Below are positions 37,882 through 46,637 of a stretch of 64,000 nt of DNA, one piece after another; positions within the stretch are counted from its first letter, which is position 1; each line of letters opens with the position of its first letter. The position numbers and the translations under genes are program-made. Source of the stretch: CAJXSN01 sp947492235. Lineage in GTDB: Bacteria > Pseudomonadota > Alphaproteobacteria > Sphingomonadales > Sphingomonadaceae. The notes under the pieces are model-generated. The model searched no databases. It saw nothing but the letters and a program-made list of their open reading frames with translations, and had not been told where the DNA came from. The DNA is taken from NCBI RefSeq assembly GCF_042492175.1, contig NZ_CP170453.1:930001-994000 (forward strand), written 5' to 3'.

Positions 37882-39563
37882 GCGGGGCCGATCTCGCAGC
37901 GCGTGGCCTCGCTGCCCGCTCTCTCGCATTCAATGCGGCGCTTGGCGGTGCGGAAGGCGCGCAATCGGTGGGCTATCGCCGGGATATTGCCGAGGCCGTT
38001 TTGCGACCCGTTTCCACCGTCATCAGGCAAATGGGCCTGACTCCGGGCGATTTCGGCGCACTGGGCGACGGTATCCATGATGACGGCACTGCTCTCGCTG
38101 CATTTGCCGAGACCGTCGGACAGGTCGGCGAAGGCATCGTCCAGCTCGGCAGCGGCACTTTCGCCATCGGCCAGAATGCCAGTGGCGGCTCGCTCAAATG
38201 GACCGATAGCCATGGCGGCATGGTCGGGCGCGGGATGACGCGGACAATCCTCTCTAACGTCAATCCCGCAGGCGGGCGGGTCTTCGATTTCGGTGCCAGC
38301 TGCAGCCATCTCTATTTTGCCGATATGACATTCGATGGCGGCTTTGGTGCAGGGTTGGCCAACGATCTGGAGCACATAATCTTCAATCGCTGCCGCTTCA
38401 CCACGCGGCCGGGCCTGCTTGCCAATGCCATGAAACTGGTGACCGACAACATGTCTGGTGGCATCCGCACCGTCTATTTCGTCGATTGCGAATTTCGCGA
38501 CGCGGGGCGGATGAACTTCGAACTGCAGAACCATAATAATGATGGCACCGCGCGCTATGCCGATATCCACTTCATCCGCCCGCGCATTGTTGGCGCCGGC
38601 AAAGTGAATGCTGCGCTGGGTATGGGCCTCAGTTTCACAGGCAAGGGTGACAATGCAACCGTCCACAGCCCCTATTTTGACGGCAATGCCGGCCCGCAAC
38701 TGGAGAATGCCGGGTGCGACAGGCTGGTGATGCGCGATGCGATGATCCGCGCGGCAACAGCGCCGGTCGATGTACCGCCGATCTCCTTCAGCGGGCGGCG
38801 CGTGGCCTATAATGCAAACAGCCAATGCTCGATCGACGGGCTGACGCTGGTCAGGGCTGTGGGCGATCCCGGCGGGCGACCAACCATCCAAAGCGAATTG
38901 TCGTTCGAAGTCAGCGACGCACTGACTCTGCGCAATATGAAGCTGGCGGTGGCCAGCGATGCCGGGACCAATGGCTGGCATGTTCTGTCCATCAAGGGCA
39001 CGGGAACAGATGACGATGGCCAGCCCAAAACCTGCGGACCTGTGACTGTCGAGCACTGCGACCTATGGTCAGATGCTGAGAACAGGCCGGTGATCGCCTG
39101 CCACACGCTGACCGGCGAACAGGTGATCGCCGGCAACACCATCACCAATGGCAATCCGTCGCGGGTCGGTCCGCTGGTGGCGGCCTTCGCGGAATCCGGA
39201 GCCGACGCATACACGGTTCATCTCTCCGCCAACCGGATGGCCGCGGCGGTGCCCCATTCGGCGCAGAGCTTTGTGTTCAAAAACAATGCTGCCGCTTTGA
39301 AGATTGAGGCCGATAATCCCGGCCTGCCAGTTCGGTCACGCGCCGTTTCGACGATCCCGGCAGGCTCCGTGAGCGGACCATTGATCGGCCATGACTTGCC
39401 CAATGCTGGCTTGCAATTGTCCGCTCGGCCACTGGGACCGACTTCGGGCGGCGGCGTGCCGTATGGCTCACTTCATGCCGGATCGACCCAGATGCGCGCC
39501 AATCTGGAAACGCAGGCCAGCGCCGACGTTACAGTGGAGCTGGACCTGACCGCCAGTCTTTGA
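37878..39563 (+). CDS. Right-handed beta-helix protein (pectate-lyase superfamily fold)
   Basis: A 561-residue protein starting at the ATG overlapping the previous stop (MSGADLAARGLAARS). The N-terminal part carries the entry motif of the pectate-lyase-superfamily fold, LTPGDFGALGDGIHDDGTALAAF, followed by repeated beta-helix coils (LYFADMTFDGG, IIFNRCRFTTRPG, VYFVDCEFRDAG). No signal peptide is seen. A role in cutting, trimming or binding the locus polysaccharide is inferred from fold and location. A tail-spike-like role is another possibility. Confidence 0.7.
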   Translation: MSGADLAARGLAARSLAFNAALGGAEGAQSVGYRRDIAEAVLRPVSTVIRQMGLTPGDFGALGDGIHDDGTALAAFAETVGQVGEGIVQLGSGTFAIGQNASGGSLKWTDSHGGMVGRGMTRTILSNVNPAGGRVFDFGASCSHLYFADMTFDGGFGAGLANDLEHIIFNRCRFTTRPGLLANAMKLVTDNMSGGIRTVYFVDCEFRDAGRMNFELQNHNNDGTARYADIHFIRPRIVGAGKVNAALGMGLSFTGKGDNATVHSPYFDGNAGPQLENAGCDRLVMRDAMIRAATAPVDVPPISFSGRRVAYNANSQCSIDGLTLVRAVGDPGGRPTIQSELSFEVSDALTLRNMKLAVASDAGTNGWHVLSIKGTGTDDDGQPKTCGPVTVEHCDLWSDAENRPVIACHTLTGEQVIAGNTITNGNPSRVGPLVAAFAESGADAYTVHLSANRMAAAVPHSAQSFVFKNNAAALKIEADNPGLPVRSRAVSTIPAGSVSGPLIGHDLPNAGLQLSARPLGPTSGGGVPYGSLHAGSTQMRANLETQASADVTVELDLTASL

Positions 39564-39572
39564 GGCCGGCGC

Positions 39573-40226
39573 CTAGCGGTTTGGCGTATCGCACCGTTCT
39601 ATGGCCAATCCGCGCGCCTCGGCATGGGTGACGAAAAACCGTGCTTCGGTGCAGCGGATTGCTCCGGCCTCGATGGCTTCCACAACCAGCATGGCGCGCC
39701 TTTCCAGCGCTGGCCGCGACAATCCGTCGAGCCCGCCCAGCACAGCGCTGCGCCATCGCGGGCGGTAGGACAACCGCTCGGCGAGTGCCGCATGTCCACC
39801 GTCCTGCTCCAGAAGCCGGTCGATGGCGCTGTGCAGAGCCGCGTCGCCTGCCCGCAAGCGGAGCAATGCGTCGAGATGAAGCGCTGCGCGCCTGGCATTT
39901 CCCCCTGCGATTGCCTGTTCGAATTGGTAAGCCTGCCCCACCGCGCCGCGCCAGCCGAATTGTTGCCCGATTGCAAAGGTGCCGAATGCCGCGTCCTGTT
40001 CACCGGCAGCAAGCTGCGCCTCGCCCAGAAGGTCCACCGCCGCCGCATCCATCGGCGATTGCCGCACGGCCAACGCCGCGTAAGCAAGCGCGGTGGTGAC
40101 CTCGCCACGCTCAAGCGCGGTGTCAGCCATGATCTGAGAGCTTCTCCCGGCAAAAGAAGCGGGCACCAGTGCCGACGCGCGGGCATCAAAAACCGTCAGC
40201 CGGTCCGCAGCGCTGGCGATGCTCAA
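39573..40226 (-). CDS. Tetratricopeptide-like hypothetical protein (start uncertain)
   Basis: A protein of at least 217 residues with alpha-helical repeat character (ALERGEVTTALAYAALAV, AVDLLGEAQLAAGEQDAAFGTF, QFEQAIAGGNARRAAL), similar to TPR proteins beside EPS genes. The only conventional start in frame is TTG at 40226, which lies inside a hydrophobic stretch. The same frame is open upstream to about 40325 and encodes a signal-peptide-like segment (RARLVAASASALIFASLSIASA). A CTG at 40310 overlaps the kinase stop as CTGA. The true start may therefore be non-canonical. It is the last gene of the export operon. Confidence 0.6.
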   Translation of the reverse strand: MSIASAADRLTVFDARASALVPASFAGRSSQIMADTALERGEVTTALAYAALAVRQSPMDAAAVDLLGEAQLAAGEQDAAFGTFAIGQQFGWRGAVGQAYQFEQAIAGGNARRAALHLDALLRLRAGDAALHSAIDRLLEQDGGHAALAERLSYRPRWRSAVLGGLDGLSRPALERRAMLVVEAIEAGAIRCTEARFFVTHAEARGLAIERCDTPNR

Positions 40227-40306
40227 GCTGGCAAAAATCAGCGCCGATGCCGAGGCTGCGACAAGGCGCGCTCGTGATGTGTTCGCGTCCGTATGGCAGC
40301 GCTTAA

Positions 40307-42487
40307 TCAGACTGCCGCCTCGTCAGGGCTATCATAGCGGTAGTAATCGCGCCCGTAATAAGCGGAATAGCTGTTGCCGGCGAGCGAGGGATCAAACTTG
40401 GTCATGGCCGCTCCGAGGATCGCCGGACGCACAAAACGCAGCCGGCGCAGCGCCGATTTCAACTGCCCGCTGCGCACCCTTCCCGCTTCGACGACGAACA
40501 GAACCGCGCCGGTCTGCGCCACCACTGTCGGTGCATCGGCCAGCCCCAGCACAGGCGGCGTGTCGAGGATCACCACATCGAATCGGGCACGCAACTCGGT
40601 GATCAAATCCTGCAGACGCGGGGTCGACAGAAGGTCGGCCGCACTGACCGGAGAGGGGCCCGCTGTGATCACCGAAAGACCGTCGACCGGCCCGGGCTGG
40701 ATGAATTCCGCTGCACCACGGTCGGACATCAGATAGTCGGCCGTGCCCGCCTTGTTGGCCATGCCAAGACGCTTATGGATCGACGGACGGCGCAGGTCTG
40801 CATCGACCAGAACCACGCTCTTGCCCATGCGCGCGAGGCCCTGAGCCAGCGCCATGCTTGTGGTCGTCTTGCCTTCGGTCTCTTCTGCACTAGTAACCGA
40901 AAAAGCTGGCGGCAGGCCCTCGGGCGTAGCGTAAAGCATCGCTCCACGCAGCGCCATGTAGGACTCCGCGATGGCCGAATTGGAATCGGCCAGTTCGTCA
41001 CCGGCACCACCGCGCAGAGCTTTAGGCACGACGCCCAGTAGCGGCAGGCCCAGTTTGGTTTCGACGTCCTCGGGCACCCGAATTGCATCGTCGAGCTGAT
41101 CCCTGACAAAGATTGCCAGCGCCGCAGCGACCAATCCGCCCAGCAACCCGACCAGCAGGTTTGCGAGAAGGTTGGGCGAAGACGGCATTCTCGGAGCCAT
41201 CGCGGTGTCAATGATCGTCACATTGCTGGAAGCCACGCCTGACGATGCATTCAGCTGGCTATAGCGTTCGAGCAGCTCGTCATAGATCTTGCGGTTGGTG
41301 TCCGCCTCGCGCGCGAGGGTGTTGTAACGCACCGATCGATCTTGCTCCGCCAGTGTCTCTCCGCGAAGTTCGCGCACTTGGCTCGCCAGCGCCTGCTCGG
41401 CCCGCTGGGTGGCAATGAACTCGGCGCGCACCGATGCCCGCACATTGTTCGCGGCGGTCGACAATTGCCTGTCAGTAATCGCCAGCTCGCCTTGCAACCG
41501 CTCGACCGTAGGGTGGCCATCGAGATATCGCTCCCGCGCGGCCTGCAACTCGGTTTCCAGCGTGGCCTTGCGGGTCATCAGAGATTGTACCGTCGAATTG
41601 GTCTGCACCCGCTGAGAGGACAGCAGCGGCGTCGCGCGTTCGGCTTCCCATCGGCCTTGAGCAGCGATCCGCTCCGCCCGCGCGGCATTCGCCGCCTGAT
41701 TCACCTGCTGCAGGCTGGCCGCAGTGATGCTGGTATTTGCCGGAATGTTTTCCCTGACCTGCGGATCGCGCGAGCGGATCAACCCGGCAGCCCGCGCAAA
41801 CGCATTGAGCTCCCGCTCCGAGGTTTCCAGCCGCACGCGCGCTTCCTCGAGCTGATCCGATACGAACTCACGCGCATAGGACGAGCTGTCGAACCGGTTC
41901 TGCAGCGTCGAGCGGATGTATTCGGCGGCAAAGCTGTTGACGATGCGGGCGGACAGTGCAGCATCGGGGCTGGTGAAGGAGACCCGAACCACCCGGCTGT
42001 TCTCTGGCGGTTCGATCAGCAGGTTCTCGCGCAACTGCGCCAGAACGGTGTTTTCGCGCGCTTCTTCGTCAGCCGCGTCGTCAGGCACTGCAGCGCCCAT
42101 TGCGGTCAGGAAGGTGTCATCCTCCAGCAGCCCCAGTTCTTCCGCAACCTGTTTCGCCAAAGCGCGGCTGCGCAACACATCAAGCTGGGTGTTGAGAAAA
42201 CGGTCGATATCCCACGGATCGCTGTCGGCAGTTTCGGTATCCAGACCTTCGCCAAGAATCTGCTGCGCGCGTTCGTCGATCTCCATGCTGGTGGTGGCCG
42301 TGTAACGCGGCGTTTGCAGCAGAGTGGCGGCCACGCCGAGCACCAGACCAAGAGCGACGAGCCCGAGGGCCAGCCACACATTGCGGCGCAGAGCCACAAT
42401 ACTTTGACGAAACAGACGCCCGACCGATGTCTCCCCGAACTGGGAAGACTGCGGAATAACTACCGGCAGGTTGGAGGAAGTCGCCAT
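40307..42487 (-). CDS. Polysaccharide co-polymerase/BY-kinase (Wzc-like)
   Basis: A 726-residue tyrosine autokinase of the Wzc type, controlling chain length and export of extracellular polysaccharide. Residues about 15-450 are the Wzz-like periplasmic part with a first membrane helix (38-58), long coiled coil, and a second helix (about 438-462). The cytoplasmic kinase has Walker A in SAEETEGKTTTS (533-544), Walker A' VVLVDADLRRP (558-568) and Walker B VVILDTPP (638-645). The C-terminus ends in a tyrosine cluster (Tyr707-Tyr718, six tyrosines), the typical autophosphorylation site. It starts 3 bp after the Wza-like gene stops. Confidence 0.95.
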   Translation of the reverse strand: MATSSNLPVVIPQSSQFGETSVGRLFRQSIVALRRNVWLALGLVALGLVLGVAATLLQTPRYTATTSMEIDERAQQILGEGLDTETADSDPWDIDRFLNTQLDVLRSRALAKQVAEELGLLEDDTFLTAMGAAVPDDAADEEARENTVLAQLRENLLIEPPENSRVVRVSFTSPDAALSARIVNSFAAEYIRSTLQNRFDSSSYAREFVSDQLEEARVRLETSERELNAFARAAGLIRSRDPQVRENIPANTSITAASLQQVNQAANAARAERIAAQGRWEAERATPLLSSQRVQTNSTVQSLMTRKATLETELQAARERYLDGHPTVERLQGELAITDRQLSTAANNVRASVRAEFIATQRAEQALASQVRELRGETLAEQDRSVRYNTLAREADTNRKIYDELLERYSQLNASSGVASSNVTIIDTAMAPRMPSSPNLLANLLVGLLGGLVAAALAIFVRDQLDDAIRVPEDVETKLGLPLLGVVPKALRGGAGDELADSNSAIAESYMALRGAMLYATPEGLPPAFSVTSAEETEGKTTTSMALAQGLARMGKSVVLVDADLRRPSIHKRLGMANKAGTADYLMSDRGAAEFIQPGPVDGLSVITAGPSPVSAADLLSTPRLQDLITELRARFDVVILDTPPVLGLADAPTVVAQTGAVLFVVEAGRVRSGQLKSALRRLRFVRPAILGAAMTKFDPSLAGNSYSAYYGRDYYRYDSPDEAAV

Positions 42488-42490
42488 GCT

Positions 42491-43204
42491 CTAAAACCGC
42501 GTAAAGATGCCAAGGATCGGGGCGGCTTGCAGAATATCGCGGTAGGTTCCCTGCAACGAGGAGTAGCCGACGACAATTACATCGCCAGGACGCAATGCCG
42601 GGTCAGGCATCCGGCCTTCGCGGATCGCCATCAGATCGAATACGCCCCCCTGCCGCTGGCCATCGACCTCGCGAAAGACAACCACTTCATCCAGCTTGGC
42701 CGTACGGGTCGGACTGCGGGCGAGAGCCACGGCCGAAAGAAGCGTCAGCCCGTCGCGGTAATCATACATGCCGGGCAATTCGACTTGCCCTTCGATGGTG
42801 ACGGCATCCTTGATACTCGCATCGAGGTAGACCGCGACCCGCGGATCCCGCAGATATTGCGCAGCATAGGCGCTTTCGATCGACCGGGCGAGTTCGCTGG
42901 TGGTCAGGCCCCGTGCGCGAATTTCCCCCAGCAGAGGGAGATTGAGATTACCCGCGGCGTCCAACACGATGGAATCGCGCGACAATTCCGGCTCTTGGAA
43001 CACTGCCACACTGACGACATCACCGCCCCGCAATGCGTAACGTGGAGCAACCGCATCGCTCTCTTCCGGGGCCACTGAAATGGCGGTATACGCGTCAGCG
43101 CCTGCCGGAACATCGGGCTGCAACGTCGCCTGACACGCTGCGAGAGCACCCACTGGGATGGCGATAGCGGCTTTGGGGCCGAATCGGGCTAAGCGCTTTT
43201 TCAT
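42491..43204 (-). CDS. Polysaccharide export lipoprotein (Wza/GumB-like)
   Basis: A 237-residue outer-membrane export protein. The N-terminus has a lipobox (ALAACQ, Cys24). The polysaccharide-export domain follows: YALRGGDVVSVAVFQEPELSR and NLPLLGEIRARGLTTSELA, then the SLBB-type region (VTIEGQVELPGMYDYRDGLTLLSAVALA) ending in LRPGDVIVVG. It forms the outer-membrane channel for the glycan. It directly precedes the BY-kinase gene, the usual export pair. Confidence 0.93.
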   Translation of the reverse strand: MKKRLARFGPKAAIAIPVGALAACQATLQPDVPAGADAYTAISVAPEESDAVAPRYALRGGDVVSVAVFQEPELSRDSIVLDAAGNLNLPLLGEIRARGLTTSELARSIESAYAAQYLRDPRVAVYLDASIKDAVTIEGQVELPGMYDYRDGLTLLSAVALARSPTRTAKLDEVVVFREVDGQRQGGVFDLMAIREGRMPDPALRPGDVIVVGYSSLQGTYRDILQAAPILGIFTRF

Positions 43205-43238
43205 GGTTAACGCGACAGTGAAGCAAGCGTCCGCGCAA

Positions 43239-44582
43239 TCAAGACGGCCTTACAAGTTTTGCCACAATTCCGGCAGCGAAGGCGCCAAGCACTGCCAGCG
43301 CCATCGTGCGAAGGGGATAATCGACCAGCGAATGCGCGGCCAGAACGGCAAGCGTTGCACCGGCAAAAAGCAGGCGACTGCGGATCAGAGGTGAGGCTCG
43401 CCATTGCAGCAGCGCGCTGCGCAGCAGCAAGGCAGCAATGGCACAGAGCAGGATCAATGCGAGCAGCCCGCCTTCCAGTGCGAGCTCCAGAAAATCATTA
43501 TGCGCGCGGTTAATAATTGCCGGCCCCAGCGTCTCGAGCCGCTGGGACGGCGCGTAGGCTTCCTGAAAAGTGCCTAGCCCAGAGCCAACAGGCCAAAACC
43601 GCTCGATTGCATGGACAGTGTCAGGCCAGATCTCGGCACGCATATCGCGGGTTGCTCCGAAACGGGCGGCAACTTGCCTGAGGCCGCCAGCATACCAACC
43701 GGCCAAGAGCAGACCCATCACAACGGTTGCAGCTCCTGCGGCCGCAGTGCCCGCAGTTTTTCTGGACACCGATATCGCCCTAATGGCGACGCTGGCCAGC
43801 CATACCATCGCGAGCACGGCCAGAAGTACCACGCCGACGCGTGATCCTGTCATGATGCACGCGGCACCCATGAGCACCGCGATTACTCCTGCCGCTCCGG
43901 GGGGAACACGCGCAGGGCTTTTGGTATCAGGCTGGCCATAGGCGAGTGCGAGCAGCGCCAGCACTGCGATAAGGAACAGATCGGCTGCCGCATTGCGGTT
44001 GGCAAAGAAGCCGGTGACCCAACCGCGATGGGTCGCTTCGTAAAGATGGCCCACCTGTCCTGCCGACGCGACTTGCACTGCGCCCAGAATAGTGGCCGCC
44101 AAAGCCATCACGATGATCGCCCCGAGCGCCTTGCGCAGTTGGCTATCACTCGAAGAGGCGGTCAGCAGGAGGACAAGCAGGGGCGGGCCCAATGCCAGCA
44201 GGCTGGCCATGGTCTTGTGCGGCGCAATGGAAAGGGGGCGCCAATCGCCGGATGCGCCGACATTCTCCAGCGAGATTGCGACAAGATCACGTCCCGGCAG
44301 CGCGTTCCAGACACTGGGCGGCAAGGGAATAAGCTGAATTGCCGGGAGTGCGAGGACGATGACCGCTAGCCACCACGCCGTCCGCCCTGCCCCGTTCGCA
44401 AAACATCCTGCCCACAGAGCGGCAACGCCAAAGATGGCACAAGCGATCTGCAGAACGAGTTCGGGTGCCGGCGACGGGCTGCCTCCTCCGCCAAACAGCA
44501 AGGCGAGAACCAGCAGGCCCGCCAGAGCCCATTCGGCAATGGTAGTTTTCACCTTGCTTGTTTGAGACGCCAGAGGTGCCAT
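43239..44582 (-). CDS. O-antigen ligase family protein (WaaL/Wzy-like)
   Basis: A 447-residue polytopic membrane protein with about eleven hydrophobic segments. The family loop is visible: SGLGTFQEAYAPSQRL followed by NRAHNDFLELALEGGLLALILL with the conserved His-Asn-Asp. Another typical part is HRGWVTGFFANRNAAADLFLIAVL. It lies in the export operon (sugar transferase, small secreted protein, this, Wza-like, BY-kinase), 34 bp before the Wza-like gene. It may polymerise or ligate the exopolysaccharide; which of the three superfamily members in the window does which cannot be said from sequence. Confidence 0.87.
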   Translation of the reverse strand: MAPLASQTSKVKTTIAEWALAGLLVLALLFGGGGSPSPAPELVLQIACAIFGVAALWAGCFANGAGRTAWWLAVIVLALPAIQLIPLPPSVWNALPGRDLVAISLENVGASGDWRPLSIAPHKTMASLLALGPPLLVLLLTASSSDSQLRKALGAIIVMALAATILGAVQVASAGQVGHLYEATHRGWVTGFFANRNAAADLFLIAVLALLALAYGQPDTKSPARVPPGAAGVIAVLMGAACIMTGSRVGVVLLAVLAMVWLASVAIRAISVSRKTAGTAAAGAATVVMGLLLAGWYAGGLRQVAARFGATRDMRAEIWPDTVHAIERFWPVGSGLGTFQEAYAPSQRLETLGPAIINRAHNDFLELALEGGLLALILLCAIAALLLRSALLQWRASPLIRSRLLFAGATLAVLAAHSLVDYPLRTMALAVLGAFAAGIVAKLVRPS

Positions 44583-44624
44583 TGCATCGCCTGGCTAAAG
44601 TATCTTGAGAGCGGTTATCGCCGG

Positions 44625-45065
44625 TTAGCCGGGGCTAATTCCGGGATTAGCGCCATTGTCACCGCCGCCTGCAGCGACGACGATGCCGACAATCGCGGCG
44701 ATCCCGGCAAGCGCCGGAGCCAGCCAGCCGAACCCACCACCTGCAGCCGGAGCGGCAACCGGCGGAGCGGGAGGAGCCGGCGGTGGAGGCTGAACCGCTG
44801 GCGGCGGTGCTGCGCGAAGTGGCAACAGGCAACCGCGGGTTTGGGCCGCTTGCGCGGTTTGGGCAGTCTGCGCGCCCTGAGCGGCAGTCGCGACTTCAGC
44901 GGCAGAACGCGATGCAGCACATGTCGCGACGGCGGAAGTTTGCTGAGAAAGAGGCAACAGAACGCTCACGCGGGTATCGGCATGGGCAGGCACACCGGCC
45001 ATCGCCAGACTGGCGCAGCCCAGACCAACAACCAACCGCCCTGAAATTGTCGCTCTCGCTTGCAT
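44625..45065 (-). CDS. Small secreted/membrane protein, Pro/Ala-rich, unknown
   Basis: A 146-residue protein starting at MQARATISGRLVVGLGCASLAMAGVPAHA, a signal peptide, with AGGACA upstream. An Ala/Gln-rich middle (about 65-90, TAAQGAQTAQTAQAAQT), a poly-proline section and a C-terminal hydrophobic helix (GWLAPALAGIAAIVGIVVAA) with a glycine-rich tail follow. There are a few cysteines. No family was recognised. Sitting between the sugar transferase and the ligase genes, it may be an accessory of the export machinery, which is inference. The longer open frame upstream is not used. Confidence 0.5.
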   Translation of the reverse strand: MQARATISGRLVVGLGCASLAMAGVPAHADTRVSVLLPLSQQTSAVATCAASRSAAEVATAAQGAQTAQTAQAAQTRGCLLPLRAAPPPAVQPPPPAPPAPPVAAPAAGGGFGWLAPALAGIAAIVGIVVAAGGGDNGANPGISPG

Positions 45066-45127
45066 CTTATTGTCCTGATCTATTCGACAGCACTTTATCG
45101 CAGAAAACCAGTAAAGATTCAATGTCG

Positions 45128-46510
45128 TTAGAAAGCCCGTTGATGGACCAATACTTTGGCGGTTGCGAAGACGATGGCGATATCGGTCAGCAGGCTCCAA
45201 TTGGAGATATATTCCAGATCGGCGCCCAAACGGTGTTGCAGGTCGCTTTCCTGCTCCGTCGCCCCGCGAAAACCGCGCACTTGCGCCAGTCCGGTTAGCC
45301 CTGGCTTCAGGGCATGACGTCGCCAATATTCCGGATCGACTTCCCAGAACAGCTTGTCCCCTGCCTGCGAACCCAGAGCATGGGGCCGCGGGCCGACGAT
45401 CGACATCTCTCCGCGCAACACGTTGATAATCTGGGGCAGTTCATCGATGCTGGTGCTGCGGATAAATTTCCCGACCTTAGTCACCCGGTCGTCGTCGCGC
45501 GCGGTCGACTGCTTGCCGTCGGCGTCCAGCCGGGCAACCTTCATCGAGCGGAATTTCCACATATCGAAGAAGCAATTGCCCTTACCCAGCCGGCGCTGGA
45601 CAAAGAACACAGGGCCCCGGTCCTCCAGCTTGATCGCCAGCGCGGTCAGGATCAACAGGGGCGACAATGCAATCAACGCAGTACCCGAGAGGGCCGTATC
45701 GAACGCGCGCTTTAGAACCCGGTCGCGCATGCCCAATGGGCCTGCAGACACCACCAGCGAAAGCAGACCGTTGTCGTTCTGCATCCGCAGCGGGCGTAGT
45801 TCGTTCAGCCGTTCAGTCACGATGCCGCCATTGACGCCTGCCGAGCGCAAAACAAACGACCACTCCATCCGCCGCGAGATCGGGCAGCTGATCAGCACGC
45901 GGTCCATATTGGTCATCATCTGGCCCAGCTTGTTCAGCGCGTGCGGATCGTTCGGGTCGGGGCGAATGCCCTGCTGGCTCGCATCCACATGGATCGCGCC
46001 CTCCAGCGGAACTTTGGGGCCGCCATCATGGACAACCAGCACATTGGTCAGCTTGCGCCCCCAGGGCTGCCACTGGCCGACAATGGCATAGCGCGAGACC
46101 ACCAGACCGATCGCGGAAATCGAGATGGCAAGAGTGAAAACCGCGCGCGAGTAATCCTCTGCTCGCAGATAGAAGGTAATGAAGCTCAGCAGCGCCGCTG
46201 CGATCAGCAGCGACAACACCGCCCGGAACGCGGCGTAATTCCACGCTTCCATAGCTCTCATCGAATAGGCTCGGTTGTAGAGCGCGATGGTCAGGAACAA
46301 AGGTGCCATCACCTGCGCCTGAGCCATTGCCCCCGCCCCGGCGAATACCCGGTTGGTGAGCCAGCTGGATACCGCAAAACTGAAGGCCAGGATGCAAATA
46401 TCAAGGACAAGAAACGCCGCGTAGATGCGCAGGCGCCGCTTCTCCAGCGATTGCACAAGCGGAGTGTCGCCTTCCAGATCGGCTGCCGTCAGGAATGATG
46501 GGGCATTCAT
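45128..46510 (-). CDS. Polyprenyl-phosphate sugar phosphotransferase (exopolysaccharide initiation)
   Basis: A ~460-residue membrane enzyme that starts glycan assembly by moving a sugar-1-phosphate to undecaprenyl phosphate. The N-terminal half has four to five membrane helices (LVLDICILAFSFAVSSWL and onward). The catalytic C-terminal bacterial sugar-transferase domain is clear: RAFDTALSGTALIALSPLLI, GPVFFVQRRLGKG, FDMWKFRSMKV, RSTSIDELPQIINVLRGEMSIVGPRPH, LKPGLTGLAQVRGFRG. Start is ATG at 46510 or GTG at 46525. It is the first gene of the minus-strand export operon. Confidence 0.93.
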   Translation of the reverse strand: MNAPSFLTAADLEGDTPLVQSLEKRRLRIYAAFLVLDICILAFSFAVSSWLTNRVFAGAGAMAQAQVMAPLFLTIALYNRAYSMRAMEAWNYAAFRAVLSLLIAAALLSFITFYLRAEDYSRAVFTLAISISAIGLVVSRYAIVGQWQPWGRKLTNVLVVHDGGPKVPLEGAIHVDASQQGIRPDPNDPHALNKLGQMMTNMDRVLISCPISRRMEWSFVLRSAGVNGGIVTERLNELRPLRMQNDNGLLSLVVSAGPLGMRDRVLKRAFDTALSGTALIALSPLLILTALAIKLEDRGPVFFVQRRLGKGNCFFDMWKFRSMKVARLDADGKQSTARDDDRVTKVGKFIRSTSIDELPQIINVLRGEMSIVGPRPHALGSQAGDKLFWEVDPEYWRRHALKPGLTGLAQVRGFRGATEQESDLQHRLGADLEYISNWSLLTDIAIVFATAKVLVHQRAF

Positions 46511-46637
46511 TTTCAGATTCCACACCCGTCCGGTGCGACGCCATCCTTCGCGAGCCCGGGCCCGGCAATTCCGAAAAACTTTTCGCCGGAGGTTGGCCTC
46601 CGATCACCATTATTTTGCGTCATGCGGCCGATCCTTC

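Noticed and set aside
45066..45326. Extension of the small secreted protein upstream of 45065
   Set aside because: It overlaps the sugar transferase gene; the signal peptide starts at 45065 with its own ribosome site.
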